From: Flammula alnicola
Lineage: Eukaryota > Basidiomycota > Agaricomycetes > Agaricales > Strophariaceae
Reading direction: 5' to 3'
Length of the DNA stretch: 31,506 nt
NCBI GenBank assembly: GCA_015499995.1
Contig: JADNRV010000469.1
Span: forward strand, 1 to 31,506
Of this stretch, positions 19,547 to 31,317 are shown one piece after another. Positions within the stretch are counted from its first letter, which is position 1. Each line of letters opens with the position of its first letter. The position numbers were made by a program, and so were the translations under genes. The notes under the pieces are model-generated. The model was not told the DNA's origin. It saw only the letters and a program-made list of their open reading frames with translations, and searched no databases.

Positions 19547-20133
19547 ACACATTTTTCATCCTGGATAGGAGAAGGATCATCTAGTAAGGGGATCGTCGTT
19601 AACTGACTCAGGCTGCTTCAATGTATTCCGGCCATAAAAATACAATTTGCACCCCTTTCGCTCTCCTAATCGGTTATATATTTTGCGTCTCGCTGAATTT
19701 TCAAGTGACCTATAGACTTTGAGAATATTTTCTTTGCCCTTTCTCGTAGGCGCTTCCACCGATCATCAACAAGAATACGTAATCGTGGGAATGTTTGCAC
19801 ACGGCGGTGGATTTTCGACTCCAACTCCAAGACTCAGGTCCACATCTTGAAAGTCTCTGAAACTCCATGGATTTATCCTAGCAATTTCCCGACTTTTCTC
19901 GCTGAAATTGTGGTTGTTGGCGAGGTTTTCCAGGCAAGTTTATTATTCACTGAAGCCAGGTCAAATTTGACGGAATCCTCCAGGTTTTAAGGCCTCTGCG
20001 TCGGTTTGAGTTTCTGTCGATGGCGACCGCGATGATCGTCTCGACTGACGAAAGGGGCACCCGAAACCGACTTATCCGCAGAACTGAACACACTGGTCCC
20101 AAATGACGGAATGACGCACTCATCAGGCCTTGG
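19547..20133. other. Intergenic, no gene seen
   Basis: About 590 nt with the hydrophobin 3' flank and the promoter of the allergen-like gene. No credible coding frame was seen on either strand. Confidence 0.5.
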
Positions 20134-20140
20134 TATAAAG
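20134..20140 (+). promoter_or_regulatory. TATA box of the allergen-like gene
   Basis: TATAAAG lies 96 nt upstream of the ATG at 20230, consistent with a strong inducible promoter. Confidence 0.55.
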
Positions 20141-20229
20141 ACCAGGTGTTTCGCCTTGCGCTCCCAAAACTTCTCCCGCACAGATACACCACCTACAGAC
20201 CGTCTTTTAACTCAGAACCATAGTACGAT

Positions 20230-22192
20230 ATGGGTATGTTTTGTTTTGAACATAAATTTTTCCCTTTTTCAATTACTCGATCTACAGGGCTTGGAACTAC
20301 CGTGAAAAATATGCTTGCCAGCGATATCAACCCTGCGACCGACGCAGAGCGAGAAGAACGCCGCTCGTCTCAGAGCAACGAACCAATGTCCAACGTCGAT
20401 AAACGCGACACTGGATCAACTCGTGATACTAGCCACAGCACAAACAAACGACGCGGCTCCATCAAGCCTCCGGCTGGCGCTGGCCTAGACACGTCTGCCG
20501 CAGAGATTGCCCAGCTGGATGACCTCGAGCGTGCCCGCAGCGAGGGCAATATCGCCGGCGATGGCACAGATGCCGCCGCCGCATTCGGAGGTTCCTTGGC
20601 TGGATCTCACCAAGGCGTTGGTGTTCGTTCTTCTGGTGCGGGTATTTCGATCATTCTTCGACCTCGCTTTTGACCCTATATTCTTTTAGGTCACACTCAT
20701 ACCGACGCGGGAACCAAAGTGGGGCCCAATAATACTACTGGCACTGTTTTAGGGTCCGGCCTTGGTTCATATCCCACGACATCCAGCTCGAAACGTGCCA
20801 GCAACGTTGGTCGCGACACTTCCGGCGACCAGGCTATCGTCTCTGGAAGCGGCGGTCAGGGTCCCATCACCACCACTCGCGCAGTGGAAGCGGCAACTAT
20901 CGCCCAGACCTCGTCGAATTTGCCTCGTTCTGGGGCCGGCACTTCTGCTGGAGTTCAGACCATAAATATGCCTGAACCACAGATTGAAGAGCACAAGCGT
21001 GATACAGGCGTCGGTGGCACGGGAAGTCAGTCCTTTATTATTATTTCACTTTTTCGTTTCTTTTTAATTCCCCTTCAGTCCTTCCCGAGAGCCACCATTT
21101 CGGTCATAACAGGCACAGCATCGAGGACTCCATGCCGAACGCAAAGGCTGAGGAAGATACCACTCAACTTGCACGTACGTTGCATTGATAGATTCATTGG
21201 GTGCATTTTGGCTAATTCTCGTTCAGCCGTCACCCACGAACGAGTTCGTCATATCGAAACCGAAGAGGTCGCTCGCATCAGGGAACATGAACGACACAGT
21301 AAGTTCGAAATTTCCCACTTCGAGAGTGATGTCTCATCACCATTTCAGTTCATCACATTCAGCACCACACGCAACCCATCCTAGCTTCAGAAGAATTGCC
21401 AGAGGAGCAGCGGGAATTGGTATGTAACTTTTTAGCGAAACAGGTTCTTGATGCTTACTCTATGATTTAGGTCCACCCGGTTACTGTCATCAATGAAAAA
21501 CACGCCAACAAGGTTGAAGACAAGACTTTATTCGAAGGACAGGTTCATAAGTACCAGGACACATTGGTCCGCCGTTTTAGTCGGTTCGACGTATTGCATA
21601 CTGACATAGCGCGACAGGCGCACCTCGAGAAAGAGCGTACTGTCGTCGACAAAGGTATTACCGTCAACCAGCACATCCACCACCACGTTCATCATGTCAT
21701 ACAACCCGTCATTGAGAAAGAGAGTGAGTTGCTAATATATTTTCTATCTCCAACACAATTATCTCAACACTCATTCAGCCATCGATAAACAACGCATACG
21801 TACCACTATTCCTATCCATGAGATAACCCACGAGGCGCCAGTCGTACACCAATCAATGACGCACGCACCCGTCGCCTTGGAGCACTTCTTGCAACGCGGC
21901 GGCACACTCAAGGGCGCCATCCCGCAAGCCCAGATTAGTGAAAAGGTTTTACACGGTGGGCAGTGTGTTCGCGAAGTTGAAGGCGTCGCAGAATCACTGG
22001 AACGGGACTTGAACTTGGGTAAATCTGTACGTGGCTTTTTCTTCTTCGACTGGCTGTTTCTGATTTCCTTCATCTGACCTGCAGAGCTCACACGGTCTAA
22101 TTGAGGCAGAAGACTTCGCCGCCAAGAAGGCGGCTCAGCAAACTGCCTTCACAAATGTCGACCAGCCTATCGTCGCCCCTGTCCGAAATTAA
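20230..22192 (+). CDS. Histidine-rich 'allergen-like' fungal protein (511 aa)
   Basis: Nine exons: 20230-20233 (ATG plus one base), 20288-20635, 20690-21025, 21079-21174, 21227-21298, 21349-21419, 21471-21723, 21779-22026, 22085-22192; introns 50-58 nt. No signal peptide or membrane helix. The N-terminal half is Gly/Ser/Thr-rich and disordered. The C-terminal half is charged and helical with histidine patches: VRHIETEEVARIREHERH, IHHIQHHTQPI, NQHIHHHVHHVIQPVIEKE, then IPIHEITHEAPVVHQS and FLQRGGTLKGAI. This 'QPVI-KE / PIHE / GG-L' pattern recurs in abundant fungal proteins annotated as allergens or stress proteins of unknown function. It suggests a hydrophilic, LEA-like or metal-binding role, which is inference. 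The splice model is internally consistent throughout. Family naming is less certain than the gene itself. Confidence 0.8.
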
Positions 22193-22476
22193 TTGTTTTT
22201 GTGCTGTTTTCAATTTATTATTGCTTAAGTATACTCCGCCTCCTTCGCTTACGAATACACCTGTTCTTTAATCAGAAATTTCTGATACACCTAACACTTT
22301 GTAATAGTACTGTAACCGATTTGCTTTTATTTTTATTTGCCTGCTCCATAACATGTATTACAGCAAACTTCTACATGAACTTAGTCCGATAAGCGATACA
22401 GAGGGTTTGGTGGTTTACCAAGATGACGTCGGTATCCACCAAAGTCTGCATAGATGTCTGCCACGAAAAGTGAAGT

Positions 22477-25400
22477 TCATCTTGTTCTCGAAGGTCCAGC
22501 AACTGCGTTGACCTCGATGCCTCGGGATATAATACGCCGAAGCGCTTCGTCGTCAACGTCTGCCATCTCAACATCTTCCGCAGCAGCACCCTGTGAAGGA
22601 AGTGCAACAGTTGGAGGAAGCAAGAACTCCAAGTCCTCGAACAAATGCGGGAACAAGATGGCGAGCATGTCGTCAACTTTATAGATAAAATCGCCTTTCT
22701 GAAGGACCTTGCGCTTCTCGGGGTCATCGACGGCCTGTTCATTCTCTTTGTTGAAAGGCGACACGCTGACAGTTCCTTTCGAATTTTGAGTTGTATATAA
22801 GGATAATCCTTTGCGAGCGGCGAGGTCAAGAATGTTGCGCTCAATTGTATCTATAACATCCCCTGCTCAGAAAAAAAAATAGTTCCGAGAGCAATAGTAG
22901 ACGGAGCTTACCTTCGGCATAGTAGCAATAGACTAAGTCGAATCCATTTCAAGATCATTAAACTTAATCAATAAACATTTTAATAAGAATTACTGACCTT
23001 CAGTTGGCCGTGTCTGCCCCAGACGATCAATTCTAGCGATAGCTATAGAACACCATAAGCAATAGATGGCAAGGGTCAAGAGGCATTCGGCTTACCCTGT
23101 ATCTCAAAGCTGTGGTGGACAACGCTTTCGAGTAAAAACACGCGTGATGCACAAGTTACATTTAGTCCAGCATTTTCTCTTTCTCTGTGTTTGCGGTACT
23201 GGTTAGCATGAATAAAGAAAAAGAACGGAAAGGCGATCGCACCCATGTAGCAGCAGAACTAGGATATCTGGGTCTGTCCTGAACTTATGAGTTGTGCTTC
23301 CGTTTTGAGAGCCCTGGTCAATGCGTAAACTCCGGATGCCATTTTCTCGAAGAGCATACTCCACAACTAGGTGGGTTGATAGTCATGAGTACGAGAGATC
23401 AAACATTGAATAATGTCTTACTGTGCAAAGAATCTGCCCAGGCAGAGAAGATAATGCTTTTTGCACCAGGATCGGTATGCTTAAGATGCACCAGATGTCG
23501 TACGAGAGTCTGAACCTTGCTGCCAAAGTCGCCATACGTTTCCATCCTTTGGACTTCCTCGAAAAGAGTCGGATCTGAAGAGACATCAATAAGGAAACAT
23601 GACGAAGGTCGAAATGTGTACCAATCGCATTGTAGGTTATTTTGCGATGAGACTGGGGGGCAGGCTCGCCAGCTACAAGCTGCGGTGGTGGTTCTGTTTC
23701 GATTGCATTGATAGTAAAACGTTGGACAGTGGCAGGATCGATCGCAACTCTACACCCAAGGATGAGACGACAAGCAAAAAGACGAGATAATCACGAAAGA
23801 TCCTACCGACAAACGGGGCAGGTTTTGCCAGCCTTTCGGAATAGCCAAGCCTTCATGCACATCTAGAGCAAGGTAAGTCACAAAACCACATGTGCAGATG
23901 TTCGGAAGTACATACTTCACAAAATACATGACCGCTGTGGATGAAATCAGGTCAGCGGTGTTGGATCTAATAAAGATGAGATATTGAAACTGGACGTACC
24001 AGTGCGTGACGTAGCCTCGAGCAAATTCACATCGACATAGGACACAATCTTTTTCGTCCTCCAAGAAATCACTATTTTGATTTTGGGAAAGATTATCAAG
24101 GTAACGGTATCGAGCTCGAGTGGTGTTCATCTTCGCCTCCACGTTGGCCTTCTCCGTTACACAGACTTGAATGGCAGCCATGACAGACTCTTCTTCCCAT
24201 TCGACTTCTGCAACAGAGTCTGATATCTCTTGTAGCTGCCGGAAATACAATATACGCTGGTTAAATGATTTCCGAAGAAGGGTCAAATCAGTTTCTAGCT
24301 TGTCATGTAGCGATGCTATAATCGACTAGTCAACATATATCACACAAAGGTTTTCAAGAAACGCACTTTGCTCCGACATGAAAAGCCGGATAGTATCGAT
24401 AGCGTCCTCAACAATGACTTTCTCTGGATCTTTGTTATTAAGAATCTTGACATATACACCATGGAGCTCAACCAATATCTGCATGAGAGTGTCATCCAAG
24501 TGCGTGGACTGGTAAGAGTATTGCACTTACGCTCTTGACTGCACGCCCTTGCAGATGTAACAGGATATCCTTGCGCTGAGTTGACAAGCTATGATGCAGG
24601 ACTTCGTGCTCTGGCTGGAGGTCCAATCCTTCAGGTGCCTCTAAAACGATATCAGCCGCCGTCGCTGCTGCCTTCATGGCTGCTTTGGTATGCCGAAGTT
24701 GCTTCTCCCGAACATCATGAGCTGCGAGCAGAGTACGCTCGTTAATTAGAGCTTCACGTCGATCTGCGAGCAAGGCCGCATAGGCCTGCAGGTACGTCTC
24801 AGCTTCTCCTTGGTCGTCCAAGGTCCGCTGATATTCCTGACCATCGGCTTCAGTTTCTCCTGGATTCAATGCCTGTGTAAGGAGACCCATGATATGTGTC
24901 CTCCATTTCCACAGGAGCTCTGCCTGTCCGTTGAGGACTTTCTCGATAATGGCGTTGACTTCTTCCATCTAGGAGACCTCGATATCAACACTTTACACTC
25001 CAAAGCTCGCGCATACAATGCTTACAAGATCTGCGGACCTAATACCTCCCTGACCGAGCAGCGGAAGCATAACAAGGAGTTCGGAATGGTTTATGTTCTT
25101 CTTTGAAGCATTGCCACTGAGGAGTGCCATAGCCTTATTTACATCGTCTTCGGCACCTAACATGTCGAAGAATGGTAAGTAAATCATTGTCAATCAGTCG
25201 AAAGAGACTGAATATATGCGCACCTTTCAAGAGTTGGCGTCTGAGCTTCTCCGCAGTTTGATACGAGGCGTCTTCGTGAGCAGAATCACCCAGAACGTGG
25301 TACACATCGCCCTGTAGGAAATTGATCCTATGTAAAATAAGGAGTCCGTCACGCAGGCGTTGCTTTATCGCCCTTCGCTTAGTCCGATGTTCTTCTCCTG

Positions 25401-28400
25401 CGGGTGTCTTTGGCAAATCCTTTTCTTCCGGGTCATCGTCGCCGCCTTCTTCATCTTTATTGTTATATTTTTCTCGGGCCTTGCCTTTCCCCGCCTCGTC
25501 CGCCGCAGTTGTATCAGGAGAGTCACCGCGCTGCTGACGTAATAACGCAGCCTCTTCCTTCATTTCTTTGCCCTTCGCGTCATGCTTTGCCAGCATATCA
25601 TTGATCTCTTCCAGATATTTATTCGTATCTTTCTCTGCCGAATCCAGTGTTCTCAGGGCATTCTGACGGTGGTTCGGAACAGAATCATCCTTCTGCTGGA
25701 GCTGAGCATGTCGAATAAGCAACTGGATCTGTAGTAGAGGTCAGCATCGAAGATAATAATCATACAGAGGCAGCATTACTTTGGCCCTCCAGTCGTCCAA
25801 CAAATTCTTCCAGTTGAGATCTCTCATCGACTGGTGATGTGTTAAGTAACGACGTACAGACAACGTGCCACCATACTCATACCTGAAGAACTGCATCAAT
25901 CGTCTTGAGGGTGCCCGGCTTATAAAGACCTTCGCCTTTCTTCTGTAGTTGACCAACCTACAAAACAATTATGAGCAAGAACGCAGAAGCTAACGACATC
26001 TTTATATACCTGAGGATGAGTACAAATACCTCGCAAGCGGCGGAGGGAAGACCGTAGCAAGCCGCTGTCTACCTGCCAGTTACTTGTCGCAGCAACTCCT
26101 CGCGCATCAAGGCCGAGGTCAAGTAAAATTTGCTCGAGGGTCTGATCGTATACCTGTGCATGCGAGATCAATAATCAATCTTTCGGAGGTTATTATAATA
26201 CGTACATGTCGTTCGACCCTGCCTAGTTCAATTCCTACAAGGTACCTCGTTTGTTCAGGAATTGTCAGTTCCGTAGTCACACCAGATTTCATGGTCCTTT
26301 ACGGGGCGATGTAAGCTGGCGCGCATAAAGCCAACAAAGTATGAAATATTTAACCTTATTCCATAATGCTGCAAAAACGAGGCAAATTCTTCCGAAAATC
26401 CAGGCTTTAATAGCCTATTCCAGAGTCTGAGGCCCCCTACAAGTTGATCTATGCGCAAAAACCTAATTATTTGCATGAGAAAATGGTCCACGAAAAGCAT
26501 CAATTGGCTTAAACATACTTGAGGACGTGAATTAGATCAGACATCTGCGACTTCGCTGGCGTGCCGGAGACAGCGAACGAGGATAAGCGAGGAATGAAAG
26601 ACACCATCTCTCTACCAGAAAGATCCAATTCGTTAGTATCGGATAGTGAAGTGACATAATGTAAACGTACGCTGCGCGTCCGCCTCCTACCATCTGCACC
26701 TCATCCATCACAACCCGCTTCCACTCTACCATAACCAGAGGGCTCCGCGCACGTCCAGAGGTCCCGTATTCAGCATCTTCGCGACGAAGACGGTCTGGTG
26801 CGGGGCGCGCGACATAGATCTCGGATCGAAGGACGCTGTACGTAGTGATTACCACATCGAACTGGTGCACATAGTCACACCATTCCAGAGGTTTTCCATC
26901 CTCGCCCTTTGTGAGATCAGTACGATCAGGGCCGTCGTCCATGTCGTCCTTCCCAACTGCCTTCTTTCCTTTCTTTTTGTCATTGCTGCTATCCTGCTTC
27001 CTCGCCTTCTTCTTGCTCTTTGCATCACTGATTTTCATGCTTGAGATGCGCTCTTGCTCCCTCGCGGTTTGGGTGACGGGTACCTTGACCTTGGTCCATC
27101 CGTCATACACCAGGACTTTAAGAGAAGGTGCATGTGCTGCCAATTCGTCCTTCCACTGAGAAGCTAGAGCTGGAGGCGTGACGATGAGGGTCGACTGCGG
27201 AGAGACTATCAACGAGAGGAATTACAAACATAAAGGCAAAAGCTTACTTTGATGGCCTTAATGTCCAAACGTGAATATGGATCCCATCGAGATAGTGTCG
27301 GATTCCAGTCTGGCGGAGCAGGATTTAACAGTATCAATGCGATGGTTTCTACTGTCTTGCCCAAGCCTGGTTCCTCGGCCAACATGCCACCGTATATAGT
27401 CGGCAAAATCGGAGCAGAATTTAAGAGTTCACCACTTAGGCGATTTATATACCATGTGTGGTTTCCTTCGTGGACTTCCTGCCAGAACGAAAACGCTTTG
27501 GAAGAGGTCTGTGGGTCGATTTTACCTCCCCACGTAACGGACATTCCTTCCCTTTCGAGCAGCCAGGCAACACTTCGTCGCTGGAAAGGAAGAAGAGATG
27601 GCAGCAGGGCCTCTGGCTGCATCGCGGTTTCCGCTGTCGGGGAAAGTAGAGGAGGGGCTGGGCTCAAGGTGGTGTAAAACGAGGAAATGGTGATGGAATT
27701 ATTGACGTTGGTGGAACAAACTTCGTCCGAAATGTAGGCTGCATGCAAGAGCCGCCGCCGCGCATCTTCGAGCGCGAATATACTTTTTTTGTTAGCGCCC
27801 TTCGGTATGATATTTTCGAGTGCCGCAGGAAATGCAAGAGCGACCACGAGCTCTAGTTGGAGAGAAAATTTAGGGAAGCTTGTAGATTGTTCATCCTGAG
27901 GATAAATTATCATTTGCAAGCTGGCTTTAAGATGAGCCTGCCCAGCGTCTTGCAGCGTTCGACATGCCATGAGTAGGTCCGATGAGGAAGACGCGCGGAA
28001 ATCATTTGAATCGCCATCGATGGTAAGTGATGGAATGAGTAATAACCACGCCTTTCCTCTAGAAGACAGGCCAACGACGCGACCCTCGTGCTCGCCAAGT
28101 AGGACTTCTCCAAGGTCAATCATTCTTGGGGAAGAAATAGACTCACTGAGCGAGAGAAGGAGATCGCGAAGAGTTCCATCTTCCGTATCCCACTTTTCAA
28201 GCATGTGGGCCGCCGGTGCCAAGTACCCAGCTCCACGAGAATCTTCGTCATTCACGTACTGTATCTCAAGCACATGTCGTAGAACAGGAATAATTTCACT
28301 GTCGTGATTTATGTGGTTGCTTGCAACCTCGACTCTTGGGTACTCCACTTCAATTTGCTTCGGCTCCGCACTTTCATCACTGTCCGACTGGCTGCGTCTG

Positions 28401-28633
28401 GAGCCCACGGAGGTTCTTGCGCGTTTACTGCTTCGCATTTCTCCTTTGGTAGCTTTGCGCTTATTGCTTGATTTAGACACAGAAACATCATCCACCACGG
28501 CAGTAGAGACTATGTCCGTGAACGTGGAAATATTGAGGTTCGGCCTGAAGGCTGTTGTGGGGTAACGAGTTGGCCAGCTATGGACTGCCTGCGCCCTAAT
28601 GGATTCATTGTGATTAGAATGTGTCTCACGCAT
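22477..28633 (-). CDS. SNF2 helicase / RING E3 ubiquitin ligase, SHPRH/Irc20 type (1664 aa)
   Basis: Twenty-two exons, all in frame: 28633-27248, 27194-26671, 26611-26519, 26462-26355, 26296-26206, 26153-26010, 25957-25883, 25830-25780, 25728-25224, 25156-25026, 24968-24531, 24478-24367, 24315-24000, 23934-23916, 23862-23807, 23749-23622, 23574-23422, 23366-23243, 23184-23096, 23042-22998, 22932-22912, 22862-22477. SNF2 motif I is EEPGLGKT (residues about 420-427), motif II is DEVQ (626), followed by AVSGTPAKSQMSDL. A long helical insert precedes a C3HC4 RING at 1310-1349 (CVLC...CGHVFCEMC...CPVC). The C-terminal helicase lobe has IIFSAWADSL, RENAGLNVT and IARIDRLGQTRP. A RING placed between the helicase lobes is the SHPRH/Irc20 arrangement: PCNA polyubiquitination or replication stress repair in the nucleus. 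No PHD or linker-histone domain is visible, unlike human SHPRH. Confidence 0.93.
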
Positions 28634-28720
28634 GCGTCTAGACAATTCTTTGTCTTGCAATGGAGGAGGGAAAAGGGAGATATGAACAACGGTGGTGATG
28701 GTCAAATAGAGGGAAAGAAA

Positions 28721-28848
28721 ACGCGATGTGACTCAATATCGGCAACTATTAATTCGTCACTTTGTGTGAAAAAACGCGTTGTCACGATCACGCAGAATTT
28801 TAAATCATGTGACTAGTTAATGACTCGTGCGCGCGAGCTTACGCGCGT
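28721..28848. promoter_or_regulatory. MCB-like ACGCG boxes upstream of the helicase gene
   Basis: ACGCGA at 28721, a full palindromic ACGCGT at 28774-28779, and ACGCGCGT at 28841-28848 lie 88-215 nt upstream of the helicase ATG. ACGCGT is the MluI cell-cycle box bound by MBF, which drives G1/S expression of replication and repair genes in ascomycete yeasts. Binding here is inferred. Confidence 0.5.
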
Positions 28849-28855
28849 CGCGCAC
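28827..28855. repeat. CG-rich inverted repeat
   Basis: Perfect 7-nt arms, GTGCGCG and CGCGCAC, flank a 15-nt loop that contains the ACGCGCGT box. It may be a hairpin at the 3' end of the transporter gene or part of the helicase promoter; both functions share this 318-nt gap. Confidence 0.5.
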
Positions 28856-28951
28856 AGACGTCTGACCAGGCCGCACATTACACAAAGAAAATACACTATC
28901 CTGCTCGATTTGAAGCGCCCGAAGCGCGTTACCTGAAAATTTAAATTCTAT

Positions 28952-31317
28952 TTACATGGAGGCTTTCCCTCGTGGTTCATATGGCAGTAATAGTGCCAAT
29001 CCTCCGGCGAGCATTACCAACGCACCTGCGATGTAGACTGGAACAGCTGTCGACAGATCAGCGTACAGGGCAATGATAGGGGCCTACAAGAAATGCACAT
29101 GGTTTTCAGCTGCGATCAGCACCAAGCCCAGATTTAGTTCAAATTGCCGTACCATAAGCCCAAAAATTCGTGTTGCAGCAGCAGTCAATGCGTTACCGGT
29201 CCCTCTATCTTTGGCTGGGAAGATTTCTGGAGATATCGCATATAGGATACCGTACATTATCTGAAGCTCGTATCAACATCGTCAAGTTATAACTACATCA
29301 ACGAAAAATGACATACGTTGCTGAAAAAAGTGTATCCGCAATTCCATCCGAGCAACGCGTTGGAGGTTCGAGCAATAGTAGTTAAAAGTAGGAAGGTCCC
29401 AGTGAGGGCTGTATTCGTGAAGAAGGAGTCATTAACGTTTCTGTGGTAATTTTAGACGAAGAAATGTACTTGCCTGCTGATGCTGCAAGGGCACCTTTGC
29501 GTCCTATGCGCGGGATCTCAACGGCCCATGTAGCCAAGAAGGCAGAAGGGACGCCAACAACGCTAAGAATAAAGGTCTACAATCTGTAAATATCCAAAAT
29601 TTTGCAAAATAACATTGGACATACATTGCGATATGTTATGTTGAGAGAAGAGTCACCAAAATGGGCTCCGCGGCTAGCAAGGCTATATCGAAGTTGGCAG
29701 ATAAAGCAAAGGAGGTATGTAGATTGATTCTCACAGGAAAGGCAGGAAATTGTTATAAAGTGTCGATGCTAGTCCGATTATCCCTATTGTTCCTTTCAGT
29801 CGCGGGTTAGTGATAATAGACCTTAGGCTGACGTACCCCATATAGAGATCAACAATGACGTGGAATATGCCATTTTGCGAGTTCGGAAGAGAGATTTTAT
29901 ATGGTCGAGTGTATAGTTCGATGTCCGACTCAACGACAACTTCCCAGCTTCATGTTTGCTTTCGGTCTGTCGAGTGGACTCTCCAATTGATGTTAGCTGA
30001 TCAAGGGTCAAAGAAGAGGTTGTCCCATTATAAGCAGCAACTTTATGAATGACGGCCACCGCCTTTTCGTCCTCTCCTTTTCCAATGAGATATCGTGGAC
30101 TCTCCATGAGGTTGAATAGGAAGAAGCGAGCGCCCCATAGGATAAGGGTGATGCCTCCAAGCGTGAAGAGAAGATATCGCCATCCCATATTTTCAGAGCG
30201 CTGACATGTAGTTGAGCCGACCGAGCAGGAGAAATTGGCGATCAACGGCCATGCAAGCTGCCAGAAAATAGCTGAAATTGATTGTTTGGATTGGAATATG
30301 TGGAAAGAGGGGTACGAACGAGATTCACAAGCAACTGACCCAGACCCAAAATATAGACATGAACGTCAACAAGTACTGATGCGAAGCGGGTGAAAAATCT
30401 ACATAATAATCAACATAACTGGAAGTTCCGTACAACTTGAAGAACTATGCTCACCAAGGAAAACGGCAGAATCGATTGGCAGGTTTCCTGGTATTAATGT
30501 TTTGAACTGTAAGTGATATTTATTTAGGGAAATTTCGGCAGTAACCTTACCTCCACCCCAATGCCCATAACAGCCAACAAAGACGCCAATGTTACAAAAT
30601 TATTCGAGCCCCCTGCTGCAAGCCCAAACGCTCCAGCTATCAACAAAGTTAAATTAAAGCACCACCTACAGCATGGATACATCAGAATCGTTCAGCCGCT
30701 TTAGAAGCGTAAATATCGCACGAACCGTCGACCCCAAACGTCGCACCAATACCCCAGAACAGAGCACCGACCAGCAATCCAGCGTTTGCTGCGAGACTCA
30801 GGAATGGTGCATCGAAATGGAATTCATCAATCACGGGAGTAAGAATCAGGCCTGTGATTAGCTGCTCGAATGACGCGATGAGGAAATATAAATTCGGAGA
30901 ATATGAGTCAATGACCGACCGGCCAAACGCTATCTCTGTAAATTATACGATGTTCAGACATGCAATGTCACAAAATGAAAGAAAGCCGTACGCGAACCAT
31001 CCGAAGCCTGCTACGAGGAAAAGCATGTACTGATTCGAACAGAGTCAGCCAGAATCGAAGAGGTTAGTCGGATTTGTCTCCCTTGCCTGGTATTTTCCCA
31101 TTCCCATCTCCCGGAACGCACGATTCAGAACTAAGGTCTTTGCATGATATACAGGATCCAAGATGCCATCCTCGTACATATTTTCAATCGAACCATGATC
31201 AGATTTAGAGGATGGCGTGATGACCGCTTCCGCATTCATGCTGGCCTTTTCGTCATGGCCATTATTCGAGGAGTATTTGGAGGCTGGGTTTGAGCGTTCG
31301 GGGTCCGCGATGGCCAT
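28952..31317 (-). pseudogene. MFS transporter, probably disrupted by three 1-nt deletions (about 540 aa)
   Basis: Homology exons: 31317-31087, 31029-30992, 30935-30920, 30861-30726, 30665-30551, 30487-30455, 30398-30320, 30257-29837, 29792-29735, 29682-29625, 29576-29474, 29408-29317, 29260-29153, 29083-28952. The family is the 12-helix MFS with a long cytosolic N-terminus (LVLNRAFREMGMGKYQ), VTGLILTP-like TM1-2 (here LITGLILTPVIDEF), GNLPIDSAVFLDF, SHQYLLT, WPLIANFSC, ESPRYLIGKG, GLASTLYNNFLP, PEIFPAKDRGTGNA and a C-terminal PYEPRGKASM; substrate unknown. The frame slips by -1 at about 30745 (CDVWGRR signature), 30553 (before GNLP) and 30341 (before GQLL). An in-frame mRNA is possible only with other splice sites (donors at 30721 and 30339, acceptor at 30507) that damage these motifs. 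Introns 1 and 11 are GC-AG. Confidence 0.75.

Noticed and set aside
28634..28705. N-terminal extension of the helicase gene to 28705
   Set aside because: The extension starts with TTG; the first in-frame ATG is at 28633, and the preceding sequence contains the promoter boxes.
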